DNA of 64,000 bases from QWHO01 sp021404945 (GCA_963169765.1 CAUJEN010000138.1:23444-87443); one strand, 5' to 3'. Counted from the stretch's first letter, positions 43,443-52,077 are shown. Translations and numbers: made by a program. Notes: generated from the letters alone by a model not told the origin.

Positions 43443-43500
43443 GGTGGTGTCGGAGGGGCTACGCCCTCGGGGGCCCCTACCCCCGCCTCCGCCACCACAA
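43443..43500. repeat. Imperfect palindrome in the intergenic gap 43422-43716
   Basis: GGTGGTGTCGGAGG near 43443 can pair with CCTCCGCCACCA near 43486-43498, with a GC-rich inner part. The rest of the gap shows weak coding-like traces on the minus strand (for example LDEYLQWDELPEVGQALHV) with no start, probably a remnant. Confidence 0.35.
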
Positions 43501-43716
43501 GATCATGTAAGCGGCCGGACTTCTCTAGCCTGGATATCACTCTCAGGATCGGCAGGTGAGTCATCCTGTGCCGAGTGCTGCATCGCATTGTCCTGTGCGC
43601 CCTGAGCTGCGGCGAAGCCCGACCTGCCTGGGAATGGACATGCAGGGCTTGCCCGACCTCCGGCAATTCGTCCCACTGCAAGTACTCGTCAAGCTGAGCC
43701 AGCTTGCCCGAGACCC

Positions 43717-44142
43717 TCAGTCGGGAAAGTCGTCGGGCATCGGAATGCCCCGAGGCACTCCGTCGAGAGTGCACAGAAACTGGCTCGCGAAAGCCGCCCA
43801 CTGCTCGCGGGTGGCTCCGCCGGTATCGGGCAGCAGGCTCACGTCCGACTCGAGCACGTAGAGATGGCGCGGTGCCCCTTCGTGGTTGATGGCGAGCTCC
43901 ATGCGATAGCACTCGACCTCGGGCGGGCCCATGGGGAGGTAGAAACTGAAGTCGAAGTAGATCTCGAGCAGCCGCTCGTGCACCTCCTCATCCTCGGCGG
44001 CCTCCACGAAGACGGTCACGGTGCGGCTTTCAGGGTCGAGCTCACCCCGCACGCTCTCGAGCAGAGGATCAAGCTCGCTCTGGTGCAGGGCGCAGGCGTC
44101 AGCGATGGCAGAAGGTTGCATGCCGGGCCGATTCGCGGCCAC
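43717..44142 (-). CDS. Unknown acidic protein
   Basis: 141 aa from GTG 44142 (AAGGGA eight bases upstream); ATG 44121 and a TTG at 44193 are alternatives. The product is soluble and acidic, with alternating helices and strands (SRTVTVFVEAAEDEE, LEIYFDFSFYLPMGPP, APRHLYVLESDVSLLPD). No family recognised. It is downstream of the NlpC/P60 gene but separated from it by a terminator-like hairpin. Confidence 0.6.
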   Translation of the reverse strand: MAANRPGMQPSAIADACALHQSELDPLLESVRGELDPESRTVTVFVEAAEDEEVHERLLEIYFDFSFYLPMGPPEVECYRMELAINHEGAPRHLYVLESDVSLLPDTGGATREQWAAFASQFLCTLDGVPRGIPMPDDFPD

Positions 44143-44203
44143 CGGGAGGGTCCCTTTCAGGTCGATCGCTCCTGTCCTCGCGGAAAGGATCAAGAGAATG
44201 CCA

Positions 44204-44231
44204 GAAGGCCGACCCTCTCGAGTCGGCCTTC
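44204..44231 (-). terminator. Terminator after the Met-rich NlpC/P60 gene
   Basis: GAAGGCCGAC (44204-44213) pairs with GTCGGCCTTC (44222-44231), loop of 8 bases. Read on the minus strand it follows the stop at 44255 and is followed by a T-containing stretch (TGGCATTCTCTT). Confidence 0.65.
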
Positions 44232-44254
44232 CTGCAAATCTCCGCGACAGGCTC

Positions 44255-44974
44255 TCAGCCCATGCGGTTGGCGCCGGTAAAGTGTGAGGCGTAGTACGGG
44301 CTGTTGATGTTGTTGACCCTCACCGGCTCGTTGGCGGTAGGACGGTGGACAAATTGACCGTTGCCGAGGTAGATGCCCGTGTGCGTGGTGTGACCCTCCC
44401 GATAGGTGTTTCCAAAGAAGACCACGTCACCGGGACGCAGATTCTGGATCCCTCCAGCCACCGGGGTGCCGTAGTTGCGCAGTCCTGCCGCGCCCTCCTG
44501 ATGCTGAAAGCCCGGTGGCGCGGTGCCGGACTGGCGGAGCATGGTGGAGACGAAGTCGGCGCAACGCGCTCTCTGACCCGGTTTGAAGGCGCTACCATTC
44601 CAACTGGCGGCCGTGTCGGCCAGGCGGTTGCCAGTCTGAGGGTTCCAGCTTCCGGGGCCGGCCCCGTACATGTTGCCAGGGTAATTCTGATGGCATCCGC
44701 AGCCACCGCTCCAGGGCATCTGAGCCCCGCCGTAGTTGGGCATCTGGGGCATCGTCATGTTGCCGAACTGGTTGCCCATGCCCATCTGCGGATACTGCTG
44801 GCCGCAACCGCAGCCGCCCTGCTGCTGACGCTGGCCCATCATCATCATGAGCATCTGCATCAGTTGCATCATCTGCATCATAATGAACATCCCGTTCATG
44901 CCGCCCATACCCATGTCCATTCCGGGCATCCCGGGCATCATCATCGGGCCCATACCGGGCATCATCATATTCAT
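44255..44974 (-). CDS. Met-rich/GCGC protein with NlpC/P60-type peptidase domain
   Basis: 239 aa from ATG 44974 (AGGAAGG 10 bases upstream). Residues 1-52 are over 40% Met with Gly and Gln (GMGGMNGMFIMMQMMQLMQ, then MMMMGQRQQQ), followed by GGCGCGQQ and a second GGCGCHQ. The C-terminal ~120 residues are a papain-like NlpC/P60 domain with the catalytic Cys in RARCADFVS, GDVVFFGN and the His in HTGIYLGNGQFVH. It should cut peptide bonds in peptidoglycan. There is no normal signal peptide; the hydrophobic Met-rich stretch may serve for targeting. Paralogous N-terminus in the gene at 47624-48385. Confidence 0.82.
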   Translation of the reverse strand: MNMMMPGMGPMMMPGMPGMDMGMGGMNGMFIMMQMMQLMQMLMMMMGQRQQQGGCGCGQQYPQMGMGNQFGNMTMPQMPNYGGAQMPWSGGCGCHQNYPGNMYGAGPGSWNPQTGNRLADTAASWNGSAFKPGQRARCADFVSTMLRQSGTAPPGFQHQEGAAGLRNYGTPVAGGIQNLRPGDVVFFGNTYREGHTTHTGIYLGNGQFVHRPTANEPVRVNNINSPYYASHFTGANRMG

Positions 44975-45112
44975 GACATCAAGCCTTCCTCGTCCTGGTC
45001 TTGTGGCGCATATCACGACCCCTGGCCTCAGGGTCAAGGGGCAGCCAAAATTTCCCTCAAAGGCCGGGCCTCGAAGGAAAGCTCACGACCGTTCGAAAAC
45101 ACTCTAGCCAGC

Positions 45113-46393
45113 ATGGACCGAGCCCCCGCTTTCCCGGCCGAGGAACGCCCCGACCTGACCGATCTTCCGGCCTTCAATGAATTTCAGGGTCGAGTGGAGC
45201 GCGTGCTGGCCCAGACGCTTGCGGTGGATGCCGGCCTGGAGTCGCTCACGGCTCTGGAAGACGCGCTGGGCCAGATTTTCCAGCACTTCCACGAGAACCT
45301 CCCCTATCAAGAGGAGACCGAGGCGGTCAAACAGGCCACCCCTCTGATCTACCAGGGGTTCGGCAAGCTGCGCCTGGTGCTGCCTGAGCTTCGCCAGGCT
45401 CTCGATGATGGCGCCGAGGGCAAGGTGGGCCGGATGCTCGCTCGAGCCCGGCACCTGGTCAACCAGATCTTCAAGGGCCTGGCCCTGCTGCGCCAGGAAG
45501 CGAGCCAGCGCCCCGTCTACTCTGAATCGCCCCCGGTCAACGAGTTGGTGCGGGTGGGAGAGGCCTTCATGCTGGGCCGCCTGCCCATCGAGCGTTTCCG
45601 AAAACGGCTCGACCAGTTTATCGAGCTCCACCAGATGATGGCGGTCAGCCTGGACGTGCTCGCGCCCACGCCGGCTGAGCAGGCAGTCCTGGCCGAGCAG
45701 GGCGAGGTGCTGCGCGAGGCGGTGGAGCGTCAGGGCGAAGGGATCTCCAGGCTGGAGTCGTTCTTCGAGCACCCCGATGTGCAGGAGCTCCGCCAGGGGC
45801 TGCAGACCATCCAGGAGGCGGCCGACCAGATCGTGGCCGTGACCCACCTGTTGACCGGCGCCTTCCAGCCTCAGGAGACCACCAAGTCCTGCCTGCATTG
45901 CTCTACCAGCAACCCGGTGAGCGCCCGCTACTGCGAGCAGTGCAACGCCATGTTCCCGGCCGTCATGGACGAGCCAACCCCGACCAACCAGCTCGACCTG
46001 CGCGAAGAGAGCGATGCTCGCAACGCCGGCTCGGAGAACTTGCAGGTCCTGACCGACCTGGTCGAGCAGGTGCGGGTGAGCGCCATCACGGACGAGGAAT
46101 TCCTCGCGAAGCTGGACTGGTTCCAGGGCAAGGTAGACGGGGTGCGCAAGCGGCTGAGCGAGCTCGAGCCCCCCCACCCTGACACCCCAGCCGAGCAGAT
46201 CGAGATTCTGGAGGAGGCACGCGAGCACATGGCGGTCGGAGCCGACGACATGGAGGCCGGCCTCAACACCCTGCGCAGCTTCCTGCAGCGACGCGACCCG
46301 GGCAAGTTGGCCCGGGGCCTGGAGATGGTCAACGAAGCGGCACAGGTGATGCTGCGCGTGGAGGAGCTGTTCCGCAGCCTGACCTCCGCCTGA
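45113..46393 (+). CDS. Zinc-ribbon helical-repeat protein, copy 1
   Basis: 426 aa. Nearly all helical. A zinc ribbon (SCLHCSTSNPVSARYCEQCNA) sits at about residues 263-283. The stretches before and after it are related to each other and to the N-terminal 130 residues: LVRVGEAFMLGRLPIERFRKRLDQF against LVEQVRVSAITDEEFLAKLDWF, and the later ...VQELRQGLQTIQEAADQI against KLARGLEMVNEAAQVML. So it holds about three copies of a helical unit. No signal or membrane segment. Followed 2 bases later by its paralogue. Function unknown. Confidence 0.75.
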   Translation: MDRAPAFPAEERPDLTDLPAFNEFQGRVERVLAQTLAVDAGLESLTALEDALGQIFQHFHENLPYQEETEAVKQATPLIYQGFGKLRLVLPELRQALDDGAEGKVGRMLARARHLVNQIFKGLALLRQEASQRPVYSESPPVNELVRVGEAFMLGRLPIERFRKRLDQFIELHQMMAVSLDVLAPTPAEQAVLAEQGEVLREAVERQGEGISRLESFFEHPDVQELRQGLQTIQEAADQIVAVTHLLTGAFQPQETTKSCLHCSTSNPVSARYCEQCNAMFPAVMDEPTPTNQLDLREESDARNAGSENLQVLTDLVEQVRVSAITDEEFLAKLDWFQGKVDGVRKRLSELEPPHPDTPAEQIEILEEAREHMAVGADDMEAGLNTLRSFLQRRDPGKLARGLEMVNEAAQVMLRVEELFRSLTSA

Positions 46394-46395
46394 CC

Positions 46396-47631
46396 GTGAC
46401 CGAGCTGCCGGCTTACAACCAGCTCATGCAGGACGCCGAGAGGTTCTTGCAGGGTCACCTGCCTCCCGAAGCCCTGGAAGTCAGCCTGCAGGCCGCCGAG
46501 GACACTCTGGACGCGCTCTATATCCAGTTTTTCGACGGCCTGCGCTTTCAGGAGGACCATCCCGTGCTCGAGGAGGTGCTCGACCCGATCTTCCAGGCCT
46601 TCGCTCGGCTGGCCGCCCAGCGCGAGCCGCTGCGCGAGGCCCTGGCCGGCGGCGAGGCCGAGCGAGCCCGCGAGCTCCTGGCCGGCGGCAGTCAGGCAGT
46701 GCAGGAGGTGCACCGCCAATTTGCACGCCTGCGCGAGGCCCTGGGCCAGCGAGAGCCGGTTTCGGTCGTGCCGGCGGTGGACGAGCTGGCCCGGGTGGTC
46801 GAGGCCTTCACCCGCGGTGCCCTGCCCGAGGAGCCGCTGGCCGAGCGCCTGACCCAGTTCGCCGATTACCACCAGCGCCTGGTCGCCGGGCTGGCCAGCC
46901 TGCAGCCCGACCCGGCTGAGAGCCAGGTGCTCGACCCGGCCGAGCTGGCCGAGGCGCTCGAGCGGCAGGCCGAGGGGGTGCAACTGATGCAGGAGGCGTT
47001 CTCGATGCAGGATCCGGAGCTGCTCGAGGAGGGGCTGGCCGTGGTGCTGGAGGGGACCGCCGGCCTGGTGAACCTGCAGCAGAGGCTCGAGGGCGCCCAC
47101 CAGGAGAAGACGCGTCCCTGCCTGCGCTGCGGGGCCGCCAACGCCCTGGCCTCACGCTACTGCACCGGCTGCCAGGCCCAGTTGCCCGACATGGGCCCGC
47201 CGCCTCAGTCCGGCCCCGGCATCGTGACTTCGGATCTCGACCCCGCTCAGGCGGGACTGCCCGAGAACCTGGTCATCCTGGCCGAAGCGGTGGAGCAGGT
47301 CAGGGACGGTCGGCTGGAGCCGGGCGAGTTTCGAAAGACAGTGGACTGGCTGCTCGGCAACGTGGAAAAGAGCCGCCAGCAGCTGGCCGGGCAGGAGGAA
47401 CCCCCCGAGGACACTCCCGCCGATCAGATCGAATCGCTCGAACAGGCTCGCTCAGCCCTGCTGGCCGGCATGGACGACTTCGAGGAGGGGCTGCAGTTGC
47501 TGGCCAGCTTCCTGGAGCGCCCCGACCCGGGCCGGCTCGACCATGGAATGGAGTTGGCCCGCCAGGGGGCGGCAGCCATGCTCGAGCTGGAGACCATCGT
47601 GCAAAAGGTACGCGAGCGGCGCTTCAGTTGA
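46396..47631 (+). CDS. Zinc-ribbon helical-repeat protein, copy 2
   Basis: 411 aa, GTG start 2 bases after the stop of copy 1. Same layout: N-terminal helical units, a zinc ribbon RPCLRCGAANALASRYCTGCQA, then a C-terminal unit (LAEAVEQVRDGRLEPGEFRKT, DPGRLDHGMELARQGAAAML). Glu and Ala are very frequent. The two genes are a tandem duplication. They lie between two Met-rich peptidoglycan hydrolases on the opposite strand. The 3' end overlaps the SLT gene by 8 bases. Confidence 0.75.
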   Translation: MTELPAYNQLMQDAERFLQGHLPPEALEVSLQAAEDTLDALYIQFFDGLRFQEDHPVLEEVLDPIFQAFARLAAQREPLREALAGGEAERARELLAGGSQAVQEVHRQFARLREALGQREPVSVVPAVDELARVVEAFTRGALPEEPLAERLTQFADYHQRLVAGLASLQPDPAESQVLDPAELAEALERQAEGVQLMQEAFSMQDPELLEEGLAVVLEGTAGLVNLQQRLEGAHQEKTRPCLRCGAANALASRYCTGCQAQLPDMGPPPQSGPGIVTSDLDPAQAGLPENLVILAEAVEQVRDGRLEPGEFRKTVDWLLGNVEKSRQQLAGQEEPPEDTPADQIESLEQARSALLAGMDDFEEGLQLLASFLERPDPGRLDHGMELARQGAAAMLELETIVQKVRERRFS

Positions 47632-48385
47632 CGCCGAACTGACGCTGCCAGGGCCGGTTGGGCAAAATGTTGGTGAAGACGTCGTTGGCGTAGGCGCGGG
47701 CCATGGGCCCCGAGCCGTTGTAGCGCATCACCGCCGTCTGCCAGTTACCGGTTTTGTCGTAATGGCTGCGCAGCAAGCGGGCCGCGTAGTCGATATTGTA
47801 GGCGGGGTTGGCCTGGCCCTGGGCCACGTTATAGTTGGGGTGGGCCCGGCGATAAATCTGCATCATCCCGAAGCTGTTGCCCCCGTCTCCCACCGCATTC
47901 GGGTTCCAGCGCGACTCTTTGAAAGCCACCGCCTTGAGGATCTCGGGCGGGATGCCATACTTCTGGGCGGCCGCGTCGAGCATGTTGCCGATCTGCGCCT
48001 TGTTGGGCTGGGGGCCGCAGTTGGGGATCTGGGCGTTGGGATTGGCCTGGGGGTTGCCGTAGTTGCTCATGTGGCCGCCACCGCCGCAGCCGCAGCCGCA
48101 GCCACCCTGCTGGGGGAAGGGCATCTGGAAGGGCATCTGCGGAAATTGCTGCATGCCGGGGAACTGCATCCCGGGGATGCCCATCTGGTTCCCCATCTGA
48201 GGGCCCATCGGGAAGCCGCCGTTGCAACCGCATCCTCCGCCCATCTGGTTGCCCATCTGGCGCTGACCCATCATCATCATCATCATCTGCATCATCTGCA
48301 TCAGCTGCATCATGATGAACATTCCGCCCATTCCGCCCATCATATCCATTCCGGGCATCATCGGGGGCATGAAACCTGCGTTCAT
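47624..48385 (-). CDS. Met-rich/GCGC protein with lytic transglycosylase (SLT) domain
   Basis: 253 aa, ATG after GAGGAG. Residues 1-45 repeat the Met-rich design of the NlpC/P60 protein (PPMMPGMDMMGGMGGMFIMM, QMMMMMMGQRQ), followed by GGGCGCNGG and later GGCGCGCGGGG. A Pro/Gln-rich linker leads to the SLT domain: catalytic Glu in AFKESRWNPNAVG, GNSFGMMQI, YNIDYAARLLR and AVMRYNGSG. It should cleave glycan strands non-hydrolytically. Upstream lie a shared repeat (48483) and direct repeats. Confidence 0.85.
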   Translation of the reverse strand: MNAGFMPPMMPGMDMMGGMGGMFIMMQLMQMMQMMMMMMGQRQMGNQMGGGCGCNGGFPMGPQMGNQMGIPGMQFPGMQQFPQMPFQMPFPQQGGCGCGCGGGGHMSNYGNPQANPNAQIPNCGPQPNKAQIGNMLDAAAQKYGIPPEILKAVAFKESRWNPNAVGDGGNSFGMMQIYRRAHPNYNVAQGQANPAYNIDYAARLLRSHYDKTGNWQTAVMRYNGSGPMARAYANDVFTNILPNRPWQRQFGVN

Positions 48386-48454
48386 AAAGTGACTCTCCTC
48401 AGTCGAGCTTTGGGACCTTTTTCACGAGCCTTGCAAGAAATGTAAAGGGTGGAA

Positions 48455-48619
48455 CGGAACAAACCATGAAAGGCGCCTTGACCGTGCGGTGAGAAACTTG
48501 TTTCGAACTGTTGTGGCACAGCCAGTGCAACCAGCTTCAACGTGCTGAAGTCCATGCGTGGGACTGGAGTGCAGCGAGCCTGGGCCCAACGGGGATGAGC
48601 GGAACAAATCACGAAAGGC
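48455..48619. repeat. Intergenic element, copy B, between direct repeats
   Basis: Two 20-base direct repeats (48455-48474 and 48600-48619) agree at 18 positions. Between them the core at 48483-48550 matches copy A at 32319 (GTGCGGTGAGAAACTTGTTT, then TTGTGGCAC and a CTTCAACGTGCTGAAG hairpin). Copy B lacks the 25-bp arms. It lies in the 249-base divergent gap between the SLT gene and the permease gene. No other gene is seen there. Confidence 0.6.
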
Positions 48620-48634
48620 CACGACAGGGAAAGC

Positions 48635-50206
48635 ATGCTCGACAACCCGATTCTCTACCGCGAGTGGGTGGCTCTGCGCCGAACGCGACGCGGCGGTCTG
48701 CTGGCCCGCCTGACCTACCCCACCCTGCTGGTCGCGCCCACGCTGATGATGCGGGTCTTGAACGAGCACTCCAACTGGCGCGACGCGGCCGAGGTCGGCT
48801 TTGCCATCAGCCTCTTCCTGCACTGTCTGTTTGTGACTCTGCGGGCAATCTCTGGCACGGTGGCCACCGTGGCCTGGGAAAAGGAGCGCCGCTCCTTCGA
48901 CGCCCTCACGGCCACCCCGCTCAAGCCCGGCCAGCTCTTGCTGGGCAAGTATCTGGCCAGCCAGGCGCCCCTCTTCTTCGAGCTGGCGATCTACAGCCCG
49001 GCCTGGCTGGTTTTCGTGGCCGTGGACGCGGCCCGGATGAGCCAGCTGGCCCATTTGGCCCTGCTGACGCTGGGCCTGCAGGCCTTCTTCAGCTCGTTCG
49101 GCCTGTGGGCCTCGCTCTTTCGCAGCTCAGCTGAGCAGGCCGGCCAGCTGGTCTACGGCGTGCTGGGCCTGCTCACGGTGGGGACCGGCCTGGTCTACCT
49201 GACCTTCGAGCTGCTCGCGGGCATGGAGGACGGCCCTCGCTGGGTGCTGGCCGTCAACCCGTTTTTCGCGGCCGGCTCCATCGTCTGGCCCGAATTTGGA
49301 AGGGATCGGCTCTGGCTCTGGTTCAGCTCGATGGGCCTTCTCCTGGCACCCGTGCTGTTGACCGACGCGCTGCGCCATTTCGGGCAGCCAGCCGGCGTCG
49401 CCGCCCGACGTCGCCTTCAGCCCGTCAAGGGTTTGGGCCCGGAAGCCCCCCTGGCCTACCGGGCCTGGCTGGCAGCCCGTCGGCGCGACTGGCGCTGGAA
49501 CGGGTGGCTGATCTATCCCGCTCTGCTGCTGGGCCCCAGCCTGGCCACCGGAGCTCTCTCCAGCAATCGCAACAGCCTGGCCGAGGGAACCATGTACGGG
49601 GGTCTGGTGGCTCACTTCCTTTACTTCACCCTGCTGGCACTGGCCCGCTCTTCGGCCCGCATCAGCCGCGAGCGCGAGCGGGGCACCTGGGACGCCATGC
49701 TGGGCACCCTGCTGACGGGACGCGAGCTCTATCGCCAGCAATTGAGCGCCGTAACCCGGCCGCTGGTGGTCCAGCTGCTGGTCTCTTCCCCGCTCCTGCT
49801 CGTGTTCATGTCCAAAGGGCGGGTGAGCGCCGGCCAGATCGTCGGCATCCTGCTCTTTACCCTGGTCAGCATCTACTTCTGGAGCGCTCTTGGCCTCTAC
49901 GTCTCGGAGCGGGCTCCCTCCAGCCTGCGGGCCCTGCAGGTCGCCGTTGGCTGCCTGGCTCTGGTGGCGATCGTGCCCATCTGGCTCGACGTGATGATCT
50001 CCGAGACCACCAGACATCGCGACTTCATGGTGTTCTGCTACATCGATCCCCTCATTGCCCTGCTGAGCTTCTCGGAGGGCTTTGCCTCCTCGGCCGATGG
50101 CCTGCGCCAGTATCTGGGCCTGATCTGCACGATGGTCTACTCGCTAGGGTTCTTCTGGCTGGCCAGGAGAAGCGCGAAGGACCTTACCCGGGCCGCCGGG
50201 GTGTGA
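48635..50206 (+). CDS. ABC-2-type transporter permease, fused double unit
   Basis: 523 aa with about twelve membrane helices. The N- and C-terminal halves each start with an 'E/A-W-x-x-x-R-R' segment (YREWVALRRTRR; YRAWLAARRRDW) and contain a cytoplasmic 'WEKERRSFDALTATPL' or 'RERERGTWDAMLGTLL' loop typical of ABC-2 permeases. So it is a fused dimer. No ATPase gene is adjacent; it may use one encoded elsewhere. Substrate unknown. Confidence 0.85.
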   Translation: MLDNPILYREWVALRRTRRGGLLARLTYPTLLVAPTLMMRVLNEHSNWRDAAEVGFAISLFLHCLFVTLRAISGTVATVAWEKERRSFDALTATPLKPGQLLLGKYLASQAPLFFELAIYSPAWLVFVAVDAARMSQLAHLALLTLGLQAFFSSFGLWASLFRSSAEQAGQLVYGVLGLLTVGTGLVYLTFELLAGMEDGPRWVLAVNPFFAAGSIVWPEFGRDRLWLWFSSMGLLLAPVLLTDALRHFGQPAGVAARRRLQPVKGLGPEAPLAYRAWLAARRRDWRWNGWLIYPALLLGPSLATGALSSNRNSLAEGTMYGGLVAHFLYFTLLALARSSARISRERERGTWDAMLGTLLTGRELYRQQLSAVTRPLVVQLLVSSPLLLVFMSKGRVSAGQIVGILLFTLVSIYFWSALGLYVSERAPSSLRALQVAVGCLALVAIVPIWLDVMISETTRHRDFMVFCYIDPLIALLSFSEGFASSADGLRQYLGLICTMVYSLGFFWLARRSAKDLTRAAGV

Positions 50207-50360
50207 CACCTGGCTCGCGAACCGGGTCGAGGCCAGGCCGGGGAAGGCCCTTGCGTCCGCCTCCTGGGCCATTGAGCCCGAGGGTGGCTCGATGCGATTT
50301 CCCCAAGCAGGGGGCATTGTTCGTATCGTGGTCAGAGAACGGCTTTGTTACTTAGTTTTT

Positions 50361-50389
50361 TTGTTCGAAATTTGAACCGCCGGTATATT
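50361..50389 (+). promoter_or_regulatory. Sigma-70 promoter reading into the tandem repeat
   Basis: TTGTTC (50361-50366), 17 bases, TATATT (50384-50389), in an AT-rich pocket of about 60 bases, unlike the surroundings. Transcription would run through the repeat to the antiporter gene at 50774. Confidence 0.55.
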
Positions 50390-50420
50390 TTTAGAAAGCT
50401 CGTTCGCACCCTCCGACGCC

Positions 50421-50635
50421 AGGGAGTTGAGTCCGCATCCGAGCCCGAGCAGCGTGTCAGGGAGTTGCGTCCGCCTCCGAGCCCGAGTAGCGTGTCAGGG
50501 AGTTGCGTCCGCATCTGAGCCCGAGCAGCGTGCCAGGGACCGGAGTTGCGTCCGTCTCCGAGCCCGAGCAGTGCCAGGGACCGGAGTTGCGTCCGCCTCC
50601 GAGCATCGGACGGGAACTGCGTCCGCCTCCGAGTC
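50421..50635. repeat. Tandem repeat, 38-bp unit, about five to six copies
   Basis: The unit AGGGAGTTGCGTCCGCCTCC plus GAGCCCGAGCAGCGTGTC recurs at 50421, 50459, 50497 and then with small insertions (ACCGG) at about 50535 and 50576, ending in decayed copies to 50635. No spacers lie between units. As 38 is not a multiple of 3, open frames across it are chance. The rest of the 567-base gap (50207-50773) holds no gene. Confidence 0.85.
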
Positions 50636-50773
50636 CAGAGAGTCAGTCGACGTCCCTGGCCCGATGCTGCTCGGAGCCGCGCCGGGCCCGGCAACTCCGG
50701 GAACCGACCATGATTTCCAGAACCTTTCGATCCTGAAGGAGCCTTCCTGCCCGGGCTCTAATTGCCCCCGGCC

Positions 50774-51892
50774 ATGGGCACCTTCCTGAAAACCCTCCCC
50801 AAGCTCAGCATTCTGATCGTCTTGTTCGCCCCGGCCTCCCTCTACATGTGGCTCACCAAGATCCACGGGGTGCCGTTGTTCGTGGCCTCGGCACTGGCCA
50901 TTCTGGGCTGCGTGACGCTGATCGGCAAGGGCGTGGAGGAAGTATCCATCTACGTCGGGCCGCTCTGGGGCGGACTGATCAACGCCACTTTCGCCAACGT
51001 GACCGAGCTCATCATCGCTCTCACCGCCCTCAAGCAGGGCCTCTACGAGATCGTGCGCAGCTCGATCACCGGCTCGATCCTGGGCAACCTGCTGCTGGTG
51101 CTGGGCGCGGCAATGGTCTACGGGGGCACCAAATACCGACAGCAGAGCTTCACCCGCACCGGGGCCTCGGTCAACGTGGCCATGCTGATCGTCACGCTGA
51201 TCATCCTGGTGGTGCCATCGATGGCCCACTACGCCTACTCGGCCGACCCCTCGCTCAGCGCCAACGAGGGGCTGGCCGAGGCCATCGCCGTCAAGACCTC
51301 GTTTGCCGGCGCACTGGTGCTGCTGGGCATCTACTTTCTCAGCCTGGTCTTCTCTCTGCGAACTCACCGCTCGCTGCTGATGCCCGACGGGGCCCACAGC
51401 CACGACCCGGAGGAGCCGGCCTGGAGCAAGGCCATGGCGGTGGGCGTGCTGCTGGGCACCACCCTGCTGGTGGCCTTCCTCTCGGACGCTTTCGTGGAAT
51501 CGATCAACCACATTCTAGAAGTGCAGAAGATGAATGTCAGCCACCTCTTCGTGGGCGTGGTGGTGGTGGCTGTGGTGGGCAACGCCAGCGAGGGCATGGT
51601 GGCCGTCTGGGTAGCCCGCGAGAACAAGATGGAGCTGAGCTACCAGATCGCTATGGGCTCGTGCCTGCAGGTGGGCCTGCTGGTGGCCCCCGTGCTGGTG
51701 CTGGCCTCCTTCTACTTCAACCCGGCCAACCCGATGACGCTGGTCTTCAACATCTTCGAGCTGGCCTCCCTGGGAGCAGCCGTCTTCATCGCCTGGGCCT
51801 CGCTCTCGGACGGTGAGTGCAACTGGCTGGAAGGGGCCATGTTCCTGGCCGTCTATTTGTTCTTTGCGGTGGTCTTCTGGTTCCACCCCTGA
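50774..51892 (+). CDS. caxA: Ca2+/H+ antiporter, CaxA family
   Basis: 372 aa from ATG 50774 (a TTG at 50762 is possible; neither has a ribosome binding site). About eleven membrane helices with the two alpha-repeats NATFANVTELIIALTALKQG and VGNASEGMVAVWVARENKM, each with the cation-binding Glu and Asn. An acidic loop (SHDPEEPAW) separates the halves. It would export Ca2+ from the cytoplasm in exchange for protons. Confidence 0.93.
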   Translation: MGTFLKTLPKLSILIVLFAPASLYMWLTKIHGVPLFVASALAILGCVTLIGKGVEEVSIYVGPLWGGLINATFANVTELIIALTALKQGLYEIVRSSITGSILGNLLLVLGAAMVYGGTKYRQQSFTRTGASVNVAMLIVTLIILVVPSMAHYAYSADPSLSANEGLAEAIAVKTSFAGALVLLGIYFLSLVFSLRTHRSLLMPDGAHSHDPEEPAWSKAMAVGVLLGTTLLVAFLSDAFVESINHILEVQKMNVSHLFVGVVVVAVVGNASEGMVAVWVARENKMELSYQIAMGSCLQVGLLVAPVLVLASFYFNPANPMTLVFNIFELASLGAAVFIAWASLSDGECNWLEGAMFLAVYLFFAVVFWFHP

Positions 51893-51909
51893 CTTCGTTT
51901 ATGGATTGT

Positions 51910-51984
51910 CCTGAATCGGGCGCCCGCTTCGGGCATGTCCGTGGACTGTTTCCTGAACAGGGCACCGTTTCGGGCGGGTCCGTG
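51910..51984. repeat. Two-copy tandem repeat of about 42 bp
   Basis: CCTGAATCGGGCGCCCGCTT... at 51910 and CCTGAACAGGGCACCGTTTC... at 51952 share most positions, ending in GTCCGTG. It fills the gap between the antiporter and the small membrane protein (51893-52077). Confidence 0.5.
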
Positions 51985-52077
51985 AAGGGCGAGTTGACCG
52001 GGTCGGGGGTTTCCCGGAAGGATCGAGGGGCCTGGCCGGAAAAGCTGAGCGGCAACCTGAAAGTTCTGGAGCAAGCC

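Noticed and set aside
50421..50635. Direct repeats that could suggest a CRISPR array
   Set aside because: The 38-bp units abut each other with no unique spacers and no cas genes are near; it is a tandem repeat.
50427..50789. Ser/Arg-rich frames across the tandem repeat on both strands
   Set aside because: A 38-bp period keeps all frames open by chance and no start signal or natural composition is seen.
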